Below, piece by piece: positions 1 through 12,620 of a stretch of DNA of 64,000 nucleotides. Where the stretch lies: NCBI GenBank assembly GCA_949752745.1, contig OX457027.1:56176053-56240052 (forward strand), read 5' to 3'. Positions within the stretch are counted from its first letter, which is position 1. Each line of letters starts with the position of its first letter. This DNA comes from Protula sp. h YS-2021. Its lineage: Eukaryota; Annelida; Polychaeta; Sabellida; Serpulidae. The notes beneath the pieces were generated by a model. That model made no database searches. It was given only the letters and a program-made list of their open reading frames with translations, and had not been told where the DNA came from. Both the position numbers and the translations under genes were made by a program.

Positions 1-1429
1 ATAATCAGACTCATTTGTCAGTTTTTGTGTTTCGTCGTGAGAGCAGTATCTGGAATTATTAAACATTACCGGCACATTCGACACGTCTTACGCAAACCGG
101 TTTCCAAAAATACATTTGGAGAGCGTTTGTAGATTTACAGACAGTGAGAAACGCGTTGTCTTACGATGTACTCAGGGTATCAAGGAGGAAATATGGCAAG
201 TCATTACCCCCCCCCCCCCTCCACCCAAAAGACCATGGTCAAATAGAAGGGGTTATTCGTCTTGAAGAAGATAACATATTTCTGATAAGTAGCACTTTAA
301 CAGGGTGATAAGAAGGTTGCTTTATTAAAACCAATGGCATCTTTTGTTTCAAACAGCACGCGAACGGGTTCTTCTCGTGTTGGCTTCCTTTACACCCTTT
401 GTCTTTAGCACTAGAAAACAAGGGTTTGAGACACAGACAAAAGGCATACAGAGTAGGCAATAGCATGATAGGACAAAGATGTGCTGAGATAAACATCTGT
501 TTTATTGTATTTTCACGCAAAAACATGGTTTACAATACTTAACGGTTTGAATACGGTGTGATGCAAGTTTAATGTATAGACTTAAGTTCGCACTGAAGAA
601 GGCACAACCACGGAATCCGTTTTCTTAAAATTTACCAGGTAGGCAATTTTTATATATTATACAAAAGACAACAATGCTTTAGAGGATGGGCTGCGTATTC
701 CTGCGTACATATTTAAGAGAGTGCGTAGAAAGTTTACTCCCTATTTGGCTCATGATTACTATACTTTGATCACGCAATCACTGGTTGACATTCAAAAACA
801 TTTTTTGAATCCATAGGATTAGCAATACTGTATACATAGCGTTTAAGTTTTGCCTAATGCAGCGCAAATAAATGTTTTGTTACGTTGACCATTTTTTCCT
901 TTTTTCATTTTGCAATTTTTTCCGTTGCCATTATTTCTACTTGCCATATTTTCCGTTGCCATTTTTTTCCGTACCCCCCTGGTGTCATATCCGTTAACCA
1001 TGTGTGTTCATAAAAAACGCGGAGAAAGGGGTATAATTTCGAAGCCAGCCGCGCTCCACGGGAATGCAAATTTCGTTAAAAAGGGGTCATTCCTTACTCC
1101 ACCCTTCCCACAAAAAGAGGAATTTTCACTCCGGATTCGGTTGAAAAAGAGTTTTTATTTAAAACTTAGAACTCCGGGCTTAGGGTCTTTATAAACAGTC
1201 ATTGACAAGCATGGTGACCTGTTGGTAAGTAAGTGTTGTATGGACATTGGGAAAACATTAATTTAGAATCTTCTTCATTACAACTACAATCATAGCGTGG
1301 TCACCCCTTCTTCACAGTGTCCCCACCCTTGGGTCTCCCAATCACGCAGGGCACGCATGAAGTCGATTTTCATGACTATTTTTTGAAAACCAGGTGGGGA
1401 AAAATTTGCGAACTTTTGAAATTCTCACA
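1..1429. other. No gene recognised
   Basis: AT-rich; short poly-C (207-217) and T-rich runs with TTTTTCCGTTGCCATT words repeated at 905-975. No supported coding frame. Confidence 0.6.
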
Positions 1430-1800
1430 TTTTACGTCCTCGTTTTGATCTGCTTTCAAAGTGACATATCATGGCTACCATTTCCGGTGAACGATAACAG
1501 AAAGACGTTTGAGTTGTGAGTCAGACATCTACACAGCATCGATTTTTTAACACCTATTCAGCGTTGTACCAAAGACGTTGATTAGACGTCGGAGAAAGTT
1601 GCATTTAGGTTGCGACCAAAAGCAACGTCTAAACAACGTTACTTGCCTAACATCTATTCAACGTTGTATCAAAGACGTTGGTCGGATGTTGATTTGTGGT
1701 CGCGACCAAACACAACCAAAGTACTACTATGTTGTGGTTTGGTCGGATCGGCGTCTCAACCTGTAATCGACATTGTTCACCTTAGAATCTTTACTGGGTA
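1430..1800. repeat. Dispersed repeat rich in AACGTTG / ACGTCT words
   Basis: TTTACGTCCT...CTTTCAAAGTGAC...ATGGCTACCATTTCCGG, then CAGCATCGATTTTTTAACAC, CAACGTTGTATCAAAGACG, TTGGTCG and TGTGGTCGCGACCAA. The same order appears at 23495-23825 (ACGTCTTTATTTT..CGAAGCGAC, ATGGCTTCCATTTCGG, GACGTTGATTGGA, TGTGGTCCCGACCAA). Internal near-duplicates (1555-1635 and 1650-1720) indicate a tandem component. Confidence 0.65.
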
Positions 1801-3919
1801 CTGTCAGTGGCGGATTGGGGGAGGGAGATCTGGTATTTGCATAGAGAAGGGGGGACTGGTACCCTGAACGGTGACTCCGCGTTCAATGTTGAGGCCGTGG
1901 ACAGTTAGAGATAACATAAATGGGATGAACTTGGAAATCGGGGAAATGAGAATGATATATGTTTAAATAGGTGTATCAAACGGTATACATGTATTTAAGA
2001 AACAGAGCCACGTTCATTAATTTTTCTTTAGTTTGCTGTAATTATAAGTTTCCATACATGTATTTATTTAGCATTTTTCTATATGTAGACCTTTGTCTCA
2101 GTATACTGAAGCACAAGTTTTGGATGTTTATATTTCGTGGTATATAACACGAAAACAAGAAAGGTGAGTGGATTGGGGTGGGGTGGGTAGGGGGTGGGAG
2201 GAGCTAAAATGAAGCACTCTTAAAAGCTATATCATGTAACAAACTACTCGGATTCCTCTTTAAGCCCCCCCAAAAAACATTACACGTTTGTGTCTATTTA
2301 TAAACCAAGTGTTTATTGATATGTGAAACTCCACTAACAGCCCGGCGACAACGCGGTAACACGACAAGTCAAAAAACGGCAGATCGTTCATTAAAAGAAG
2401 AAACAACTCCATAATTCCAAACAATTAATCAAATCCCATCTCATAGAGAAAATGGTTTCGGGCAGTACCAGCAACACAGCAGTAACAAATGTATCTGCCC
2501 TTTTGTTTCCGCTCCATCAATTTCACTTGTTGCTAGCCTTCATTTTCCGCCGGCTCTTCAATTTTAAAATGATTGGGTATGCTTATTCGTTTGAGTAAAA
2601 TTAAAGGAAAAATTCTGCAACTTCTTCTTCGCCGGAATAGATCATGTATCAACCCTGTGGACTCGAATATTTATCAAAGAGGAGGATGGTTTATTCCGGG
2701 GTATACTGACTCGGGTGGTAGAAGTAGTAATAATTCTTATAGCAGTACTGCAAGTAGTGGAAGAAGTAGCATTAATAGTTGTTGTAGTACCATTACTATG
2801 GTGCCATCCCTGTTATTTTGTTACTATAATTGTAATTAGAAATATTAGAGTTTCATGTATCCCGACTTACTTTACAATAAATCGAATCACTTTCGTTCAG
2901 CGCTAGATTTTATGTTTGATGGCGCATTTATTATAGTTGACGCGTTCTCATTCAATGTGGCGTTCTTTTTTGCCTATTAATCCGTAGTAGCATAGTATAT
3001 TTTCAATAAAACGCTATTTTGTATAAAGGAGATTCCTTTCTAATAATAATGGTATCGCAAAAAGATACAGTCATCACAACTACTCATCACAACTACTGGT
3101 GCATATAGTGTTTGGCGTTATTTTATCAATACGCTTTGTGATTTACCAGTTGTTTATTTATCAATAACAGAAAGTTTGTTCAGATAGTACATTTTTGTTT
3201 GTAGTGGAAGAATTTCACGGGCCTGCTCCTTGTGAACTAAGTGGGCCTGTTATCCTTGTATCATACAAGAAACATTACCAATGCAACGATGGAAAATATC
3301 AATATCTTGTTCTTTTCTGAGACGACTTTTAATATCACACTGACGTTCAATTTTTAACGAGATATGGCAAAAGGTAATCGGATATCGCTGTTAGTTGATA
3401 GCTATTAGGATCATGTTCATGTTTATTCTTGAAAATTCTTACGTCGAATAATGAGGTCAGAGATGAAACTAAACATGCACAAGCATATTAGATTTGCAGA
3501 AATGGTATACATTTTTAGCTTAAAGTTTTAATGGTGGTTCGGTATCTGGGGCTTTCTAAAGAAAATCGACGTTTTCCGAAACACCTATGTAAAATCTAAA
3601 TGATAACGTCTGACGATTATATCTGTAAATTTGAACGATTGTATCGGTAAATTTAGTCGTAAATACCGGGGAAAAAAGAAAAAAAAGAAAGAAAGAAAGA
3701 AAGAAAGAAGGAAGAAGAAGAAGAAGAAGAAGAAGAAGAAGAATTTTATAAAAAGGAGTAGAGCACACGATTGAAACTAGATCGATTTCGCCATGTGGAC
3801 ACATCACGAAAACTGGTCTCATTTTGTATTTTCACAAAAGCCGAAGAATAGCAATAGCCAGGCAGCAATAGTCAGGCAGCAATGACGTCACAGTTTAAGA
3901 AATGGTTCACGCGAAAGCT
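1801..3919. other. No gene recognised
   Basis: A G-rich stretch near 2175-2200 and the GAA microsatellite are the only landmarks. Open frames at 2573-2906 overlap in different frames over AGTAGTA-type sequence and have no recognisable domain. Confidence 0.6.
3676..3742. repeat. (GAAA)n/(GAA)n microsatellite
   Basis: AAAGAAAG units change into GAA units; purine strand on +. Confidence 0.95.
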
Positions 3920-4300
3920 GCGCCCGTATTTAATAACTTAGCTCAAACTCATACCTCAAATTTGAGTTTCAAACTCACTTGAGCATTTGAGCATTAATAT
4001 ACAAGTTTAAGCTTTTCTGCGTCGAGGCTCCGCTGAACACTAGACCCTTTCTGTGGGCAGCGGGAGAAATGTTTGCGTGTATAATTTAAAATGACTAAAG
4101 TAAAGTACTTTAGATATGTTACGGTGAGAGAAAAAATCACCAGCTCTCTTATTTGACTTTAATTCATTTTAATCCACCGTCTAGTCTATACTCATTTTGA
4201 GCTGCAGTTTTACTTATTGAATGACTGAAGCTCATACTTAGCTCACATTTTAAGTTTGAGCGTCAGTTTGAGTTTGAGCCACGTTATTGAACACAGGCAC
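3920..4300. mobile_element. MITE-like element with imperfect 35-bp TIRs (381 bp)
   Basis: The left arm 3920-3954 and the reverse complement of the right arm 4266-4300 agree at about 28 of 35 positions, sharing TTxAATAAC and GCTCAAACTCA. The subterminal parts add more TTTGAG/CTCAAA words in both orientations. No coding capacity. The target duplication is unclear (CTG on both sides is possible). Confidence 0.6.
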
Positions 4301-7300
4301 TGGATTACAGCAATCCCAGGCTATATTTATTATAAAGCCCCAGGTGTAATTATTATAAGACATTAAGCGTTAAACTATGAACTACCGCGGTACCACCGGA
4401 ATGGGGCATCAAGCCGAATCGAATTGAAGCGGTGCTGTGTCATGGATGGCCTCTTTTGTTGTCGTCTTCACACTGAGGGTAACTAACACGGAACCACCAA
4501 AAAGAATCTTTGTTTGATTTCTCTTAAAATCTACACCTCAAAAATATATGCTTATGACATTATTTTGAGGTTATAGATTTGTGTTGCAGTTGTAGATATT
4601 TTGGTGTCTAAATGTTTTAGGAGGGGGGGGGGGGGGAGCGGGGGGTGCGAAGAGGGAAGGGTGGTAAGGAGTTGTTTTTTTTTCAGCTCTGCTGATCATG
4701 TTTTGTTGTTGTTGTTGCTATAGTTTTTAATTGACAAGGCATTAAGATTTATGCAAAAGCCTCGGAAAACTTATATTCTGTAATGCGGAAAATGATTGCA
4801 CAGGTTAATATTGGAGAGACTGGGCCTGGGAGTCTTTATGAAACAAAGTTTTCCTGTCCCAGAACTCTATCAGATAACGATTTCGTGATACCGTAGCGAA
4901 TCAGTTCCCAAAATCCGTCTCATTATTTTCATTCAATTTGATTCCTTTATTATTATATTTCAATGGCAGTAACTGTGGAATCTCGGTGGACTTGGCTTGA
5001 GTGGGTATGTACAGCACCCAGAACCCCACTTCTTTATCTGCTGTCAGCAATCGGGTGGGCTGTGGATACGTTAATGTGACCAGACTACGTCACACATATC
5101 AGATAGAGGCTGGCTATATATTTAACAGTTTTTATGCGCATTTGGCTGTTTAGCACTGGTACCCCAGCGCCAAGCGTATGTGTGTTTCAAAAACAAATGT
5201 TTTTTTAACTATGTTGTAAAGATTGTTCCTGGTTGCTTCTCTGTGGGTCCTGGACTTTTTAAGTTTGTTATTCAAAATGCTACTTCTCACAATATGCCTT
5301 GTATTTCTTGTGTCATCCTCTGCTTTTGCTTTTGGTGGGGGATTTTTATAGAATAGGTGGTAAAAAGTTACACAATTAGGATTTTGAAAAATTGAATCTT
5401 TTTTCGTCATATACCGGTGAAACTGAAGCTTATATTTTTTTATTAATCCTCAACTGGCATTACCCCTTTTTTCAGCTGAATGGCTGAATTTAAAAAGAAG
5501 TCAATTTCTGTAAAGCTTATTTGGTCTGATAAGGACCGGCTTTTGGTTCGGCTGGTTGATATGTCCTTTGACATTTTCTTTTTAACTGTGTCCTTGAACT
5601 TTTGTCTTTAAGTATAGATGGCCTATGGCAGAGGAAGAATGACCTGTACTTAGAATTTGTTTAAATTTCAAAGCTGTTTGAAAAGAATCAAATGAAGCTA
5701 ATTATTAAATAATGTAAATATCATCTAAGAGTAAATATATTATGATTTATGGCATGTTTTGAAGACGAATGACCAATGTGAATTTGTTTACAATTTGAAA
5801 ATTTTGACAGAAATGTGGCGTTGCTAAATTATTCCTGACTTCGGTGTGTATGTTCGTCTGTGTGTGTCAGTTACTTTGTGCATTTATTGGATTTTGTATT
5901 GAACGAAGTCATTGAAGGTTGGGGTGGGGTGGGAGGAGGTTACATTTCAAACCACCATTCCCTTATACCGGAAATGCCAGCATCGGGAAGACTCCATTTT
6001 CCTTGAATGCTCCAGAATTTTATTGAAAGCCAACAAAGTTTCTCGATTTTTTTGGTTAAAGTTTGTCGTACGTCATTTCGCTTTTACCTGTCAAAACAGT
6101 CCACCATTGGCTGGGCAAAGATTCTCTAACACAGTTAAAGAAACGAAAATATGACTTAAAATACGATACACCCGTATAGTCATGTAACCAGAGCTGGGGT
6201 GGACACTTCAGCCAGTTAAAGTTTCGCTTCAGTTGCACAGATCATTTACCATAGAACTCTGCTTTAAATTTGATATGTCAAGTGCAACACATCATCATTG
6301 TTAACACGCTTTATAAACAGAAAAAATAACGATGAACACCATGAAATAAGATACGCAGAATGCTAAAATGGATAGATAAACAGTAGTTTGACCATGTTAA
6401 GGGCTCCCTTTGGACAATGCATTTTTGTATTTGTAGTTAATTTTTGGTAGGAAAAGATAGATTGTGGAAAATTACATTGTCAAAAACAAATCGAATATGG
6501 GAAGTTTGTCTATGTGATCTGCCATATTTATTTACGTAACCCGTGTCACGAAGTTATCTTATTTCTAATGTAAATATGCATTTTGTACAATTAACTCTTG
6601 TTTTCTTTGGGACTTCTTTCGCCAAAACTTTAATTTTGCGAGTTTCAAAACCAGCCCAGGAAAAGCAAACAGAACGCATAATATTTGTTTGAAATTTGCT
6701 CTGATGAAAACTGAAGTGCGCAAATGAGAACTCTAAAACGCAACTTGTCTATAAAATCAAAGAGATTCCAGACTAGAACTATGCCATAGTGTTTTCTTTT
6801 GACATGATCTCTTTCTTTTTAAATAAAAACTAATTTGGAACGGCACCAACCTTATATACACGGATATATTATAAGGCCTTTAACCTGTGGGTAAATGACA
6901 CTCGATGGGGCCTAATATCATCGCAATTACGAAACGTGTAGCTGCACCACTGGGCAAAACATTTTGGAGAAAACTGGAACTTTCCCGACGCTGCAAGCGT
7001 TGTAAATGACAGAATAGGCACTAAATCTCAACGTTGTCACAGCAACACCGTGAGGACTACTGTGAACACTGTCCGCCCCAGTTGCTTAACCCCGGAACCA
7101 TATCTGGTTAACCCTTTGCTTGGTAATTAGTTCCCTGGTTTGCCTTTTTTCGGTGTTCCGTTGCATATATTTTAAAAGCTGCATTTCTTTAGACCAGCAT
7201 CAAACGGAATGTTTTGTTTTCGCGTATTATTTGAATCTGTTTTAATCGCATCGTAACAACAGATAATGATCATGTCGATTTAGTCGCATTTTCAAGATCG

Positions 7301-9189
7301 ATCACTTTGAATTGAGTATTTTTTTCGGCAGCGATCTTGCAGATTTTCTGCAGTCTTCGACTACACACACTACCACCTTCCAGTTCAGTTGTACCCCGAC
7401 CTCAGATCTCAGGGGTCTATGCCTTCGACTATGTTATGTACAATTGGTGACGTCACAAATAATGGACACACTACTGAGAGGCCCAAAAAATCAAATTTTT
7501 TTCATATATAATTCACGGAGTATTTTTACGCAATATTTTATGTCTTTCATTTCGCTGTGTATGAGATGCATCTTCTTCATGTCACCGTGTAAAGTCAAAA
7601 ATACCATGCACTGAACTTTCTCTATCTTGAAATAAGATATTTATGTAATTCAAATAGCGATCATATCATTTTTCGGTGCTGTGTAACATTGAATATTAAA
7701 ACCCGTATGTCATTTTATGAACAAATTTGCCTGCGACAAGTTTAGCCGGTTAACATCTTGAGGTTTTAGTTTTACGTTTTGTTGGAAAAACAAATCGCGG
7801 TTTCATTTGTACCATCATCATCGAGGGTAAAGCTAAAACCTTAGATTCAGCTCTGCATCCTGCATAGAAACTGCACTTTTTCGAAAATGTTGTTTAGTTT
7901 ATTTAGCTTGAACCCCACACCCCCCTTCTTCCCGATACTCCCTCCCCTAACCTCTGAACAAAAAAAAAAACTGCATCATCCCGTTATGGCCAACACCAGT
8001 TTACAAATACAGTACAATTTATGTGCAAGACTTATGGCATTTTTTTTTTTTTTTTGCTTAAGGCGGGCCATCAATTTCCTATGCAAATCATTAGCCGTTT
8101 TGGATTTAATCTGAATTTATTAAAGGAAAGATGTTGTTAAAACAAGGTCATAAAATTCCTCCTTAAACAGAACCTCCTCCACGATAAATATTTCACAGCC
8201 CAAAATCAAAAGATACATTGACCAATCAAATGGGTGATCATTCCCCTGTAAGAGATCGATTAGGAACAGGGTATACCCCTCCCCAATTCCCACCCGTTTC
8301 ATTGAAAATAAAGCGGTATCATAACAAATATGTTAGTTTCACAATTAATCTATTCAGTACACACAGAAAAATAATTCGACGGAATAATACCGGTAACTTG
8401 AAAGATTCACTGTTCAGTATTTCTAAAATATCAGTCTGTACTTATTCCAAATACTACAGTTCTATCACCTCACACTACCACAACTAGCGTACAAATTAAC
8501 TTCTGATATACACTCTTTTAACCCAAAAGCCATGTCCGTGTGACAAATCAAACGAGTTCATACACCAAAGTCGGAAACTAATTGCTTCTAGTAATACATC
8601 AGATGTCTGGTATTTGAAGCGTGATTGCAATTGAAATGGACCGAGTATAATACGGCTAAAACTTATTAGGCTGAGGTACGTGATTGATCACTGTGCCTCA
8701 AAAGAAGCAGATTACATCTAATGCCAGTTCACACGACTTCAATCGAAAATTGAAAATTCAAAGCTGTAACAATTTCGTGCACATTTACATTTCAAAACGG
8801 GTGGTAATTGGCTCGGGTGGGAGTTGGCACGGGTGGGAGTTGGTCGGGTGGGAATCGGCGGGTGGCAGTTGGCCGAGGGTTGGCGTGTGGGAGTGGTTCT
8901 GTTCCAGTATAACGTTCGCTTGTCTCCACCTTTAGACAGGATTAGAAACTGGAGTTGGGGTAAAGCCGGCTAGGCACACCTTGTGTAGAAAAGTTCTTTC
9001 AAAATACGAACTACACTTTTACCGATACATGAACTGGGCGAAAATAAAATACATCAAAGTACCTTGAAATGTTTTAATGAGTCTTAAACAAGTTAACAAT
9101 CTTGATGAACAATGTTATATATACTATAAGATAAAATGAATAAAACTGAAAGAACGATAATTTCGTTATAAACATCCACATGCATAGAG
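4301..9189. other. No gene recognised
   Basis: Simple runs only: poly-G at 4622-4637, poly-A at 7961-7970, poly-T at 8040-8055 and the G-rich block at 8806. Short open frames carry no known motif. Confidence 0.6.
8806..8895. repeat. G-rich short tandem stretch
   Basis: Imperfect units of GGTGGGAGTTGGC(AC) recur about five times. G-runs are spaced so that a quadruplex is conceivable. Confidence 0.7.
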
Positions 9190-9350
9190 TCATAACTAAG
9201 AATGGCTCCCGCACTTGAAAAATGGACCATGTGGTTCAGAACACGTGGATGGAGTCATTCATAGTGAATGGTTCTACCCATCAGGGGCCAAGTGGCTCAT
9301 GGGTAATGACATGTGTGAAGCATCATTATCCAAGTGGCTCTACCCATGGC
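9190..9350. repeat. Short stretch with words shared with the DIRS-like leader
   Basis: Contains repeated words such as GTGGATGGAGTCA, AAGTGGCTC and GGCTCTACCCA that resemble the leader of the DIRS-like copies (13700-13830 and 60700-60790: GTGGGTGGAGCCA, GATGGAGTCACTT, CTCTACCCAGATGGG). It may be part of a split terminal repeat lying beyond the 3' end of copy A, but the similarity is patchy. Confidence 0.25.
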
Positions 9351-9383
9351 CTACTTGTTTAAACTCACCCCGTCCCCTTATCT

Positions 9384-9386
<3 letters not shown>

Positions 9387-9452
<66 letters not shown>
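9387..9452. repeat. (GA)n microsatellite
   Basis: 66 bp of pure GA. Confidence 0.98.
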
Positions 9453-9454
<2 letters not shown>

Positions 9455-9939
9455 AGACTTCTTTGTTTACCATTTACACCCGAGCAAACAAAGGAAGTTA
9501 GAATGATCCGACTAAGGCAAAGTGAATACTGGTGTGTCTTACAACCACCCTTCCCCCCGACCTCCCACGCATGGTACACCCAACCGATGTCGGGTGACAT
9601 ACGAACAAACTGACTGATGTGAGAACGTCTAAAATGTAACATAATGTTCTTGATTGTAGATAAATCACATGATCTCTAGAATAAAACAGTCTGCGCACTC
9701 AAAATGCTAGAAATCAACTTAAAATGTAATAATTGGTAAAAACAAATGACTTATTTATCAATTTAAAACAAAATAAATTACATGTTCTTTCCCACTCCAA
9801 TTAACATGCAATGAAGTGAGTGAAAATTTGGGATAAGAAGTCGGGAATGGAAAATGCCTCCACCCACTTCTTTAAGTTGACCGACGACTTGAACGTACGA
9901 AGCCATTTCATTAAGAGAACATCCCGAAGTTCGTGCTCT

Positions 9940-10987
9940 TTAGCTGTCTAGGGAATGTTTTCCCCCTGTAGCCCTGGTTTTTTGGGGGGGATTGCTTGAA
10001 ACCTCGTCCCCACTTGCTTGCTGAGGCTGCTCTCTGGCCTTAACTATAGTTCTCGCTGTAACAGATAGAGGGTCAGGGTTAGAAATTACCTTTTCTGCCG
10101 CTATAAAATGCTTTATTGAATAAATATCTGTTAATTCGTTTTGTGTGAACCCTTTCAGGTAAAACTTGATAAAAGTATTCAGGGATGAACAACATCCCGT
10201 GCGAAGTATATCGTTAAGTGAAACGTTATGTAAGACAGTCAAAGAATTAGCCACTTGTCTTACCTCTGACTTGTCGCTCTCCAGACCTTGGATAACTCCA
10301 TGTATTTTTCTCATGGCACATTACAGAACAGAGTGTGGATGACGATTCTTTCTATGGTTTGTTATTGGGGAGGGATGAAATCTTATCTCTTCAAACGTTC
10401 CTGTCCCATTTGTGACTATGTGGGTATTGCCCATGAAGGAAGGGTCAGGTTTAAGAACCACCGAATCCCAGGAGCCATTCACTTTGAAGACTTCCTGTTC
10501 TAGGGCATGGAGTTCCCCTGTGCCTTTAGCTCTAGCAAAAAGGTAAATTTTAGAGTAGCCCATTTTAGAGAAATGTTCATTTCGTCAAAGATTTATAATC
10601 TGGAAACTAGTTTCTAGTCCCATTGTGCAACGTTTCTCCTCCACGGGGTGACACTAGTTTAAAATGCTTGACTAATTTGGAGATAGATGAATCCTCCCCT
10701 GGATCGTAACCTGATACTGGTTTGAGCTTTGCTGTAATCGTTGACCTATAGCCCTCTATGGAAGACGGTCTTAGGTGTAGTTCTTCATGTAAGAAATTAA
10801 AAAAGACGGCCACGTCCCCTGGGGAGGCTTTGAATGGGTCTAGTTTTTGTTTAGTACAAAAACTCGAGAATTTCTTCCACTGCGATCGATATATCTTCGA
10901 CGTGGATGGTTTGTGTATTTGTGTTATTTTCTTTATTACTCCATCTGAAAATCCTTGATCCGTCAAGAAGGTCGGGAAACTTACCAC
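9940..10987 (-). pseudogene. Tyrosine recombinase (YR) of the DIRS-like element, broken
   Basis: Three consecutive minus-strand blocks make up one YR. Block 10987-10607 is the SAM-like core-binding N-terminus (…STSKIYRSQWKKFSSFCTKQ… and …VAVFFNFLHEELHLRPSSI…). Block 10563-10321 is the first part of the catalytic domain (IYLFARAKGTGELHALE). Block 10314-9940 holds box II (EVRQVANSL) and the FIKFYL tyrosine. The blocks are separated by stops. By comparison with the family, the first catalytic Arg (usually R-x-x-E-L) seems replaced in KGTGEL, and the box II His (usually H-x-x-R) seems replaced by Ser in SEVR; the nucleophilic Tyr remains. The enzyme would have cut and rejoined the circular cDNA of the element. 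It is almost certainly inactive. Confidence 0.75.
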
Positions 10988-11037
10988 ACCCTCAAGTCTA
11001 CGAGATGGGGTCGGGGTGAATGTGCTCGCAGTGGGGT

Positions 11038-11680
11038 TTATGTAGAAACTGCCGATTGCAAAGGATCGGAAGGCACATCTCTACTTTGAATCGTGACAGT
11101 AGGATGAACCAATAGAGCCTGTGGTTGGCAAGGGGCTATCAGTACGAGCCTGCTTCTCGGGAACTCCAGAGAGCTGAGAAGAACCTGTTTCAGGATGGTC
11201 TGTGGAGGGAAGGCACATAGCAACTGCTCGGTCCATTGGCATTTGAAAGCATCTACCCTCAGAGGCTCTTGGGTCTGGGCAGGGGGAGACGAATTTGGGA
11301 AGCTGGTGGGTTAGGGAGTTGGCGAATAGATCCAGATAGGGAGGACCCCATGGGGACTTAGTTACTACCCACTAGAAAGAGTCTGGATTTAGTCACCATA
11401 CTGTCTGCACTACCCTGCCCACTCTGGAGGTCAGATCTGCCAAGACATTCAGTTTGCCGGATATGTGGTCTGCTGAGAGCTGACCAGCCCCCCGTTCTTT
11501 TGGATACCAGGAATACATGACTGATAAAAGCCCCGCTCGGTATCTGGCATTTCCTGTATGGCTGTCTTGCGTAATAGCTCCTGAACCATATTTTTGCACG
11601 GCCTGACCCTGGCTGTAGAAGGTGGCCATGTCGTTCCTCTTGAATGGAAGTGAATGGAAGTGAGGCGTTGCCTCTTGCAT
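11038..11680 (-). pseudogene. RNase H and RNase H-YR linker of the DIRS-like element, broken
   Basis: The minus strand at 11680-11393 encodes an RNase H C-terminus ending in LSADHISGKLNVLADLTSR, a signature of the RNase H of DIRS and related retroelements. Downstream, 11350-11230 still reads DLFANSLTHQLPKFVSPCPD and DAFKCQWTEQLLCAFPPQ across frameshifts. This is the conserved linker that normally follows RNase H. The block 11223-11038 continues with TILKQVLLSSLEFPRSRLVL. The upstream RT palm motifs are absent, so this is the tail of a deleted pol. Confidence 0.7.
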
Positions 11681-11689
11681 AGGGGTTTC

Positions 11690-12620
11690 TGTGGCGAGAC
11701 ATTAGTGCTAGGTCCTGGTATAGGGTCATGTTCTCCAAGTTAACTCTTTCCACGTCCTGGTTAGGAAAGAGCTCTGCCTGACTTAGAATCCTGGAATGTC
11801 TAAATTCTCTGGCCCCTTTAACAGAGGACCAGCAATGAAGCAAAATGCGTCTCTTTGTAGCTGCACCATCCAGGTCAGTTGATTAACGGCGATTTTGGCA
11901 GCATTCAGAGTAGCGACCCGACACACACTCCAGGATTTTTAGTCCCACAGCGTCCGATATTCCTCTCTGTGCTAGCGCCTCCTCAAGAGCTTTTAACGTA
12001 TGGCCTTGCATAGACGTGATATTCAGAGTCTGACGCGCTTGTCCCTCCAAAATTTTGGCAACTTTTTCTACGAGGGAGATATAAGAGTCCGGTTTGACTT
12101 TCGGTACCCATATCGTTCTCATGGAGGGTTGTTCAGGCAGTTCAGTTAGAATTATATTGTCCGCAGATCTGTAGGTGGCACACGTCGTTGCAAGTTGCTT
12201 GGATGGATGAAGCCTCGACAATATCTTGCCCTCACCCAGGTTCATTCGTTGAAACTCTTTGCCTGGCTGCCACTGCGTTATCGACCCTGGCACTGGTAGA
12301 GAGGGCCAGAAATGACTCTTGCTCTAGTTCTCCGCACTGAGAAGTCAGTCGGATGGACGGCTCCTCCCTGTCGGCATAGGGGTTGCCCGCTTCTACCCCC
12401 GCTAATCACGTAATTTCCTTAATTACGTCCCTGAATGGGATATCTTCCGGTAGGATGCGTGATATAGAGTGCTATCCTGAGATGGCGGGGTAAGAGTGCT
12501 ATCCTGAGATGGCAAGGTTGGGGCCGGGGTCCTCCAATGTTGTTGCCCTTTTCTGGGTGATCTAAGGCTATCATGAGTGGAATAGGTTGGATGAGTGATT
12601 CCACTCCCCCCTCCTAACAC
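11690..12620 (-). pseudogene. Gag-like region of the DIRS-like element, copy A
   Basis: The block 12293-11883 on the minus strand encodes a putative gag core (…IWVPKVKPDSYISLVEKVAKILEG…). It runs, after a frame change at about 11880, into MLHCWSSVKGAREFRHSRIL…FPNQDVERVNLENMTLYQDL…MSRHRNPYARG. The latter half is clearly homologous to copy B (58726-58440: FLLHCWSLVKGARKLRYSSIL…GVERVNLENRAL), which supports a coding origin. The block 12620-12419 contains a weakly conserved PEKGNNI segment that also has a counterpart in copy B. The product would package element RNA; no catalytic role is expected. Stops interrupt the frame. Confidence 0.6.
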
